The notes under the pieces: generated by a model
What the model was told of the DNA's origin: nothing
The model's input: the letters and a program-made list of their open reading frames with translations, nothing else
Databases searched by the model: none
Made by a program: the position numbers and the translations under genes
Shown here: in pieces, positions 35,422 to 39,617 of the stretch
How the letters are laid out: every line of letters begins with the position of its first letter
How positions within the stretch are numbered: the first letter of the stretch is position 1
Source: an uncultured Bacteroidota bacterium
GTDB lineage: Bacteria; Bacteroidota; Bacteroidia; Bacteroidales; Bacteroidaceae
Direction of reading: 5' to 3'
Assembly (NCBI GenBank): GCA_947168315.1
Contig: CAMVLL010000012.1
Span: 1-39,617 of the forward strand
DNA: 39,617 nt

Positions 35422-37305
35422 ATGAAGACATTTGAAGAATTAGGCGTTTCTCCTGAAATACGGAGAGCAATTGAAGAGATGGGATATGCCAATCCCATGC
35501 CAGTACAAGAAGAAGTAATCCCCTATTTACTTGAAGAAGGAAATGACGTTGTAGCATTAGCACAGACAGGAACAGGTAAAACCGCTGCCTATGGATTGCC
35601 TTTAATCCAAAAGACAGATATACAAAACAGAATACCACAATCTCTTATCCTCTGCCCTACCCGCGAGTTATGTTTGCAAATCGCAGGCGACTTGTCGGAT
35701 TATTCTAAATATATTCAAGGTCTGAAGATTATCCCTGTATATGGTGGTTCATCCATTGAAAGCCAGATCAGAATGCTTAAGACCGGAGTACATATCATCG
35801 TGGCTACCCCCGGCCGTTTGCTCGACTTGATGAAGCGCGGCGTAGCAAAGTTAGAAACCATCAAGAACGTAGTGATGGATGAAGCTGACGAGATGCTGGA
35901 CATGGGATTTTCAGATGATTTGAACTCCATCTTGGAACAAGTACCGGAACAACGGAACACGTTGATGTTCTCGGCTACCATGAGTAACGAGATTGCCAAG
36001 ATTGCAAAAACATATTTACATAACGCCAAGGAAATAACCATCGGAACACGCAACGAAGGCAGTGAAAACGTGAACCATTACGCATATATCGTTCACGCAA
36101 AGGACAAATATTTGGCCCTCAAGCGTATCGTTGACTATTATCCTCAGATTTATGGTATCATCTTCTGCCGTACCCGCATGGAAACACAGGAGATTGCCGA
36201 CAAACTTATCGATGACGGCTATGATGCCGACTCTCTGCATGGAGAGTTGAGTCAGGCACAACGCGATTTGGTGATGATGAAGTTCCGCCAACGACATCTC
36301 CAACTTTTGGTTGCGACCGACGTAGCAGCAAGAGGATTGGATGTAAGCGACTTGACACACATCATCAACTACGGTTTCCCTGATGATATAGAGGTATATA
36401 CTCACCGAAGTGGACGAACTGGTCGTGCAGGAAAGACAGGTATCTCCATCGCCATCATCAATATGAAGGAGCAAGGCAAGCTGAGAGCTATTGAAAAGAG
36501 CATCAAGAAATCATTCAATATCAGTAAACTTCCTAGCGGTCATGATATCTGCGAGCAACAACTCCTAAAGGTTATTGACGATGTCGAGAAAGTAAAGGTT
36601 AATGAAGAGGAAATCGCTACATTCCTGCCGGATATCTACCGCAAATGGGAATGGTTGTCTAAGGAAGACCTTATCAAGCGTATGGTTTCACTGGAGTTCA
36701 ACCGATTCCTGGAGTACTATATGAATGCCGAGGAAATAGAAAGCCTGGATGCCGAAAAGAAGAAGGAAAGAAAGAGTGAGGAAAGAGGCAAACGGAAAGA
36801 CCGTGGTACCAACAAAGAAAAGCGAGACAGAGTAGCCGAGAAAGGATACACCCGCATCTTCATCACCTTAGGTAAAAAAGACGGCATCGCTCCAACCAAG
36901 ATTATCGAACTAATCAACCGTAATACCAAAGGGGAACGTGTGGAAGTTGGACGTATCGACCTGATGCAGAACTTCTCTTTCTTCGAAGTCATTGAAAGTC
37001 AAGCTAAATTAGTTACAAAAGCACTTAACGGTATTACTATCAAAGGCCGTAAACTCGTTGTCGAGGTAGCCGGTGAGAACCAAGGCAACAGCGACAAGAG
37101 CGGTAAGAAGAGAGCATCTGAAGGAAGAAAGAGCACTTCCAAAGCCAGTGAGCCGAAGGGTAGAGAACGTAAAGGAAAATCAGAGAAGAAAAAATCGAAA
37201 GATGATGATTTCTACTTCGAATCGACTAAAAAGAAAAAAGACGACTGGAAACAGTTCTTCCATAGTGATGAGACAGAAAAGAAAAGCAGGAAGAAGAAGA
37301 AATAA
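35422..37305 (+). CDS. deaD: DEAD-box ATP-dependent RNA helicase (DeaD/CsdA-like)
   Basis: A 627-residue cytoplasmic RNA helicase. In order: Q motif (MPVQEEVIP), motif I AQTGTGKT with K53, Ia PTRELCLQ, TPGRLLD, DEADEMLDMGF, SAT, IFCRTR, ATDVAARGLDV and HRSGRTGRAGKTG. A DbpA-type RNA-binding domain (about 475-550, YTRIFITLGKKDG and VEVGRIDLMQNFSFFEV) follows. Between and after these are very Lys/Glu/Arg-rich segments (about 438-475 and 555-627), the last almost wholly charged. This architecture fits the CsdA/DeaD group involved in ribosome assembly and cold adaptation. Monocistronic, with a terminator at 37328-37364. Confidence 0.93.
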   Translation: MKTFEELGVSPEIRRAIEEMGYANPMPVQEEVIPYLLEEGNDVVALAQTGTGKTAAYGLPLIQKTDIQNRIPQSLILCPTRELCLQIAGDLSDYSKYIQGLKIIPVYGGSSIESQIRMLKTGVHIIVATPGRLLDLMKRGVAKLETIKNVVMDEADEMLDMGFSDDLNSILEQVPEQRNTLMFSATMSNEIAKIAKTYLHNAKEITIGTRNEGSENVNHYAYIVHAKDKYLALKRIVDYYPQIYGIIFCRTRMETQEIADKLIDDGYDADSLHGELSQAQRDLVMMKFRQRHLQLLVATDVAARGLDVSDLTHIINYGFPDDIEVYTHRSGRTGRAGKTGISIAIINMKEQGKLRAIEKSIKKSFNISKLPSGHDICEQQLLKVIDDVEKVKVNEEEIATFLPDIYRKWEWLSKEDLIKRMVSLEFNRFLEYYMNAEEIESLDAEKKKERKSEERGKRKDRGTNKEKRDRVAEKGYTRIFITLGKKDGIAPTKIIELINRNTKGERVEVGRIDLMQNFSFFEVIESQAKLVTKALNGITIKGRKLVVEVAGENQGNSDKSGKKRASEGRKSTSKASEPKGRERKGKSEKKKSKDDDFYFESTKKKKDDWKQFFHSDETEKKSRKKKK

Positions 37306-37327
37306 TAGATATTAAATAAAGTTTTTG

Positions 37328-37364
37328 AAAGGTTGTGAATCAAATGAGATTTGCAACCTTTTTT
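37328..37364 (+). terminator. Intrinsic terminator of the DEAD-box helicase gene
   Basis: AAAGGTTG (37328-37335) pairs with CAACCTTT (37354-37361), extended inward with a few mismatches, and is followed by T residues through 37364. Confidence 0.8.
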
Positions 37365-37413
37365 GTTTTCCCATTGAGTATTGGAAGTTTTGTGGAATTT
37401 TTGTGCAAACTTT

Positions 37414-37463
37414 TAAGAAAAGAAAAAGTGCTAACCATTGAAATTCAATAAGTTAGCACTTTT
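37414..37463 (-). terminator. Minus-strand terminator next to the tRNA remnant
   Basis: AAAAGTGCTAAC (37424-37435) and GTTAGCACTTTT (37452-37463) form a perfect 12-bp stem, with a further ATTGAA/TTCAAT pairing inside the loop. On the minus strand the hairpin is followed by a T-rich tract (complement of 37414-37423). It lies directly downstream of the tRNA-like 3' end on that strand, as a tRNA terminator would. Confidence 0.7.
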
Positions 37464-37465
37464 CG

Positions 37466-37483
37466 TGGTACTCGAAGCGGGAG
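37466..37483 (-). other. Likely tRNA 3'-end remnant / attachment site of an integrated element
   Basis: Read on the minus strand, the sequence can be parsed as a T-stem 3' strand CCCGC, an acceptor 3' strand TTCGAGT, a discriminator A, and CCA. No 5' half of the tRNA exists to the right; the sequence turns abruptly AT-rich after about 37484, ahead of an integrase gene. The parse is by eye and other phases are possible; the two intact tRNA-Asn genes here do not encode CCA. If correct, this is the displaced 3' end of a tRNA gene disrupted by integration, and the intact tRNA would lie at the far end of the element. Confidence 0.45.
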
Positions 37484-37667
37484 TATTTTAATGAAATAGT
37501 ATAAAACACTATTTAATACTAAATATTTAATTTTCAATTAGATAATAAATTTTATTATTACATTATAATTACGCAAAATTACAATTTTGTGATAACTTTG
37601 TGATAACTTTTTTTGCAATTCCGATTAAAAGCTTTATCTTTGAAAAGTGATTAAAATACAATTGTCT
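37484..37667 (+). promoter_or_regulatory. AT-rich integrase upstream region with tandem repeat and promoter
   Basis: Two perfect tandem copies of the 11-mer TTTGTGATAAC occupy 37586-37607. They are followed by a promoter: TTTG (37612-37615), a 19-bp spacer and TATCTTTG (37635-37642), a full match to the Bacteroidetes consensus. The promoter position makes the ATG at 37668 the credible integrase start rather than 37647. The repeats could be arm-type integrase sites or an operator. Confidence 0.6.
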
Positions 37668-39212
37668 ATGGCAAATATTTCATATTATGAACTTTCAAAA
37701 AAGACGTATGATAATGGCCAAAAAGAGGTTATTATCGGAATTTTTATTTCTCAAAGCAACAAATTTAGGATAAAAACCGGCATAAAAGTTGATCCTAAAT
37801 CCTTTCATGGAAAAGTTAAAGAGGGGAAAATTGCCAACTTAAGTAATCGATACAACAGCTATGAGATTACAATCCCCAAGATAGGGAAGCTGAATTTTTT
37901 AGAAGTAAAAGATTTGCAAGATCAACGGGATGGCCTGAAGAGTTATTGCTCTATTATTGATAGGATCATAACGAAAACCCAAGAAAAGGATAAAGACCGG
38001 CTTTCAAAGGAGTATGTTATGAACGCCAAACACCTGATAGACATTTACGGAACTCAATTTGAAGATATCACTTATAACAAAATCCTAGAGTTGGAAGAAA
38101 AAGAGCGAGTTGAAACCGAGAAAAAGATTGAAGAAGAACTCAAGGAATTAGAAAAGCTTCCATTCTTTGATTTGTTAAATGAATACCGGAACAATTCTAA
38201 AAAGAAAGTTAATGGCGTGCGTGAAGGAGATAAAAGTGACGTTTGGAAGAAGAACTTTGATGTACTGGTTCGTGCGTTAAAAAGATATGAATGGTTCATT
38301 AAATTGTCAAAGAATAGGGAATTCTCTTTGGATATTGACACCATTACAAAAGATACTCTTTCGAGCTTTGCATCATTTTTGCGAGAAGAACATCTGTTGT
38401 TAGAGAAATACCCAAAGATATTTAAAAAAATCCCTGCAACCACCGACAAAAGGAGGAATCCAAAACCACAGCCACGCGGGGATCATGCTATTGATGCGTT
38501 ATTCAATAAATTAAGAGCTTTTATTTCATGGTGTATTGAAGAAGAGAAAACGACAAACAATCCATTAAAAGGTTTCTATGGCGTAAAAAGAGCAAAATAT
38601 GATACCAGACCAGTCTATATTTCTTTGGAAGAACGCAACAAAATAGCTGATTTTGATTTGTCAGGTAATCCTTCATTAGAAATCCAACGCGACATCTTCA
38701 TTTTTCAATGTTGTGTAGGCTGTCGTGTTTCTGATCTGATGAAACTTAAGCCAGAAAACATCATTAAAAACGAGAATGGCAAAGATAATCTTATTTACAC
38801 ACCACAAAAAACAGAAGATTCTAATAACAAGGGTGTTTCCGTTCCATTGAATCCGCGTGCAAAAGGATTGGTAAAAAAATATTATGGCGTTGATAAGGAA
38901 GGCCGGCTGTTCCCTTTCATCTCACCGCAGAAGTACAATGAAGCGATAAAAGAGATATTTGAAGTTTGCGGCATTACTCGCGATGTTTCCGTCTATGATC
39001 CATTAACTGGAAAAACAAAGATACGACCTATCAATGAAGTTGCATCTTCACACATGGCTAGACGGTGTTTTGTCGGTAACCTATACAAAAAATCTAAGGA
39101 TCCGGCCTTGATTGCATCCATGTCCGGCCATAGCGAACAATCAAGGTCATTCAGTAGATACAGAGATATTGATGATGAAGATAAGGAAGAACTCGTTAAC
39201 TTAATTGATTAA
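37668..39212 (+). CDS. Tyrosine-type site-specific integrase
   Basis: About 514 residues. The start at 37668 (MANISYYELS) follows from the promoter position. An N-terminal arm-type DNA-binding region (about 1-80, IGIFISQSNKFRIKTGIKVD) precedes a coiled, Glu/Lys-rich stretch (about 140-165), a SAM-like core-binding domain (about 165-305) and the catalytic domain. The catalytic set is R353 in GCRVSDL, K381 in TPQKTED, H462 and R465 in SSHMARRC, H488 in MSGHSEQS, and Y498 in SRYRDID. All six expected positions are filled, so the enzyme should be active. It is typical of Bacteroidetes mobilisable and conjugative elements. Together with the tRNA-like junction at 37466 it marks the left end of an element. 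Confidence 0.92.
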   Translation: MANISYYELSKKTYDNGQKEVIIGIFISQSNKFRIKTGIKVDPKSFHGKVKEGKIANLSNRYNSYEITIPKIGKLNFLEVKDLQDQRDGLKSYCSIIDRIITKTQEKDKDRLSKEYVMNAKHLIDIYGTQFEDITYNKILELEEKERVETEKKIEEELKELEKLPFFDLLNEYRNNSKKKVNGVREGDKSDVWKKNFDVLVRALKRYEWFIKLSKNREFSLDIDTITKDTLSSFASFLREEHLLLEKYPKIFKKIPATTDKRRNPKPQPRGDHAIDALFNKLRAFISWCIEEEKTTNNPLKGFYGVKRAKYDTRPVYISLEERNKIADFDLSGNPSLEIQRDIFIFQCCVGCRVSDLMKLKPENIIKNENGKDNLIYTPQKTEDSNNKGVSVPLNPRAKGLVKKYYGVDKEGRLFPFISPQKYNEAIKEIFEVCGITRDVSVYDPLTGKTKIRPINEVASSHMARRCFVGNLYKKSKDPALIASMSGHSEQSRSFSRYRDIDDEDKEELVNLID

Positions 39213-39217
39213 GGAGG
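39211..39217 (+). promoter_or_regulatory. Strong Shine-Dalgarno sequence before the partial ORF
   Basis: AAGGAGG begins within the integrase stop codon and sits 7 bases before the ATG at 39225. Strong Shine-Dalgarno sites are uncommon in Bacteroidetes and none of the other genes here has one this good. Confidence 0.65.
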
Positions 39218-39224
39218 AAGAAAC

Positions 39225-39617
39225 ATGGCATATTATAGAATCCCAACGAATAAAGAAAAAGAAGATATTATCAAAAAGATAAATAATGGTGAGATCACAG
39301 ACTATGACAATATCGAATGGTTATCGCTTTTCAAGGTGAACGGCTATTATGACATAAGAACCGAACTATTTGACAGAATAGACAAACAATACTGGAAGCC
39401 GGTATTGAAGGCCTTCGTTGAGGCTGTTAGTGGATCTGATTCTATAGAGGTGATAAATTGGTTAAAAGGTCACTATGGCAAAGTATATCTTAAAAAATTT
39501 GAGAAAGAAGTCGATAAGCAGACGGAACAATCCGAACCGGAACAAAAGGTCGAGCCTCAACAAATAGACAATAGACACAGATCCGGAAGGAAAATCAAGG
39601 ATAATTATAGTTGGATT
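39225..39617 (+). CDS. Hypothetical protein on the integrated element (runs off the right edge)
   Basis: A 131-codon open frame without a stop, beginning MAYYRIPTNKEKEDIIKK 12 bp after the integrase stop and preceded by AAGGAGG. The visible part is soluble, acidic to mixed charge, with an aromatic-rich first 75 residues (IEWLSLFKVNGYYDIRTELF, YWKPVLKAF) and then a Gln/Glu-rich linker (EKEVDKQTEQSEPEQKVEPQ) leading to a basic end, RHRSGRKIKDN. I do not recognise the family. Its position directly behind the integrase suggests an element function such as excision control or DNA binding, but nothing in the sequence proves this. Confidence 0.7.
   Translation, partial: MAYYRIPTNKEKEDIIKKINNGEITDYDNIEWLSLFKVNGYYDIRTELFDRIDKQYWKPVLKAFVEAVSGSDSIEVINWLKGHYGKVYLKKFEKEVDKQTEQSEPEQKVEPQQIDNRHRSGRKIKDNYSWI

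Noticed and set aside
37466-37540. Complete tRNA gene on the minus strand
   Set aside because: Only a T-stem/acceptor-like 3' part is visible; no anticodon or D arm can be folded to the right of it.

Overview
The window reads as a Bacteroidales chromosome, probably Tannerellaceae/Parabacteroides-like. This is an inference from gene content, from TTTG-N19/20-TAnnTTTG promoters, from the general lack of Shine-Dalgarno sites, and from families such as fimbrillin-like LRR lipoproteins, a dual-domain NanS esterase and anSME. No species assignment is possible from sequence reading alone. Most of it is ordinary chromosome organised into short operons. The last ~2.2 kb looks like the left end of an integrated element.

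Layout. (1) 281-6535, minus strand: a four-gene operon of three exported FAD-dependent oxidoreductases and one GH30 glycosidase lipoprotein. (2) 6536-7062: a gene-free gap with a minus-strand terminator and six 21-bp-phased A-tract repeats. (3) 7063-10924, minus: PfkB-family kinase, S41 C-terminal processing protease, glycerate kinase. (4) 11005-11172, plus: two identical tRNA-Asn genes and a terminator, then a LolA-like periplasmic protein. (5) 11912-12691, minus: a DUF1080 (3-keto-glycoside family) secreted protein. (6) 12783-19245: a sialic acid locus with nanT-nanA-nanQ-like on the minus strand and divergent nanS-nanH on the plus strand. Sialidase and O-acetylesterase would free and deacetylate sialic acid outside the cytoplasm; the MFS carrier, anomerase-like protein and aldolase would then take it to ManNAc and pyruvate. 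Epimerase, kinase and SusC/D-type outer membrane uptake genes are not in the window. (7) 19514-21733, minus: a fimbrillin-like/LRR surface lipoprotein with 14 exact-length 21-residue repeats.

(8) 22018-26985, minus: argS, rnhA, a fucose/arabinose-isomerase-like protein and an anaerobic sulfatase-maturating radical SAM enzyme, close-packed in one apparent operon. (9) 27043-29066, minus: a secreted esterase and a GH99/WbsX-like lipoprotein behind a near-perfect Bacteroidetes promoter. (10) 29195-31827, minus: two rhomboid proteases and a membrane-anchored endonuclease/exonuclease/phosphatase protein; a palindromic 22-bp-spaced repeat supplies the stop codon of the last gene. (11) 32060-35290, plus: secreted GH2 beta-galactosidase with its own perfect promoter. 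(12) 35422-37305, plus: DEAD-box RNA helicase with a DbpA-type RNA-binding domain. (13) 37424-39617: an apparent tRNA 3' remnant with its terminator, a tyrosine integrase and a downstream open frame with an unusually strong Shine-Dalgarno site, together suggesting a tRNA-targeted integrative element that continues past the right edge.

The most promising unexplained items are the triple flavoprotein/GH30 operon, the two kinds of helically phased intergenic repeats, the isomerase-like protein between housekeeping genes and anSME, and the element boundary at about 37.47 kb.
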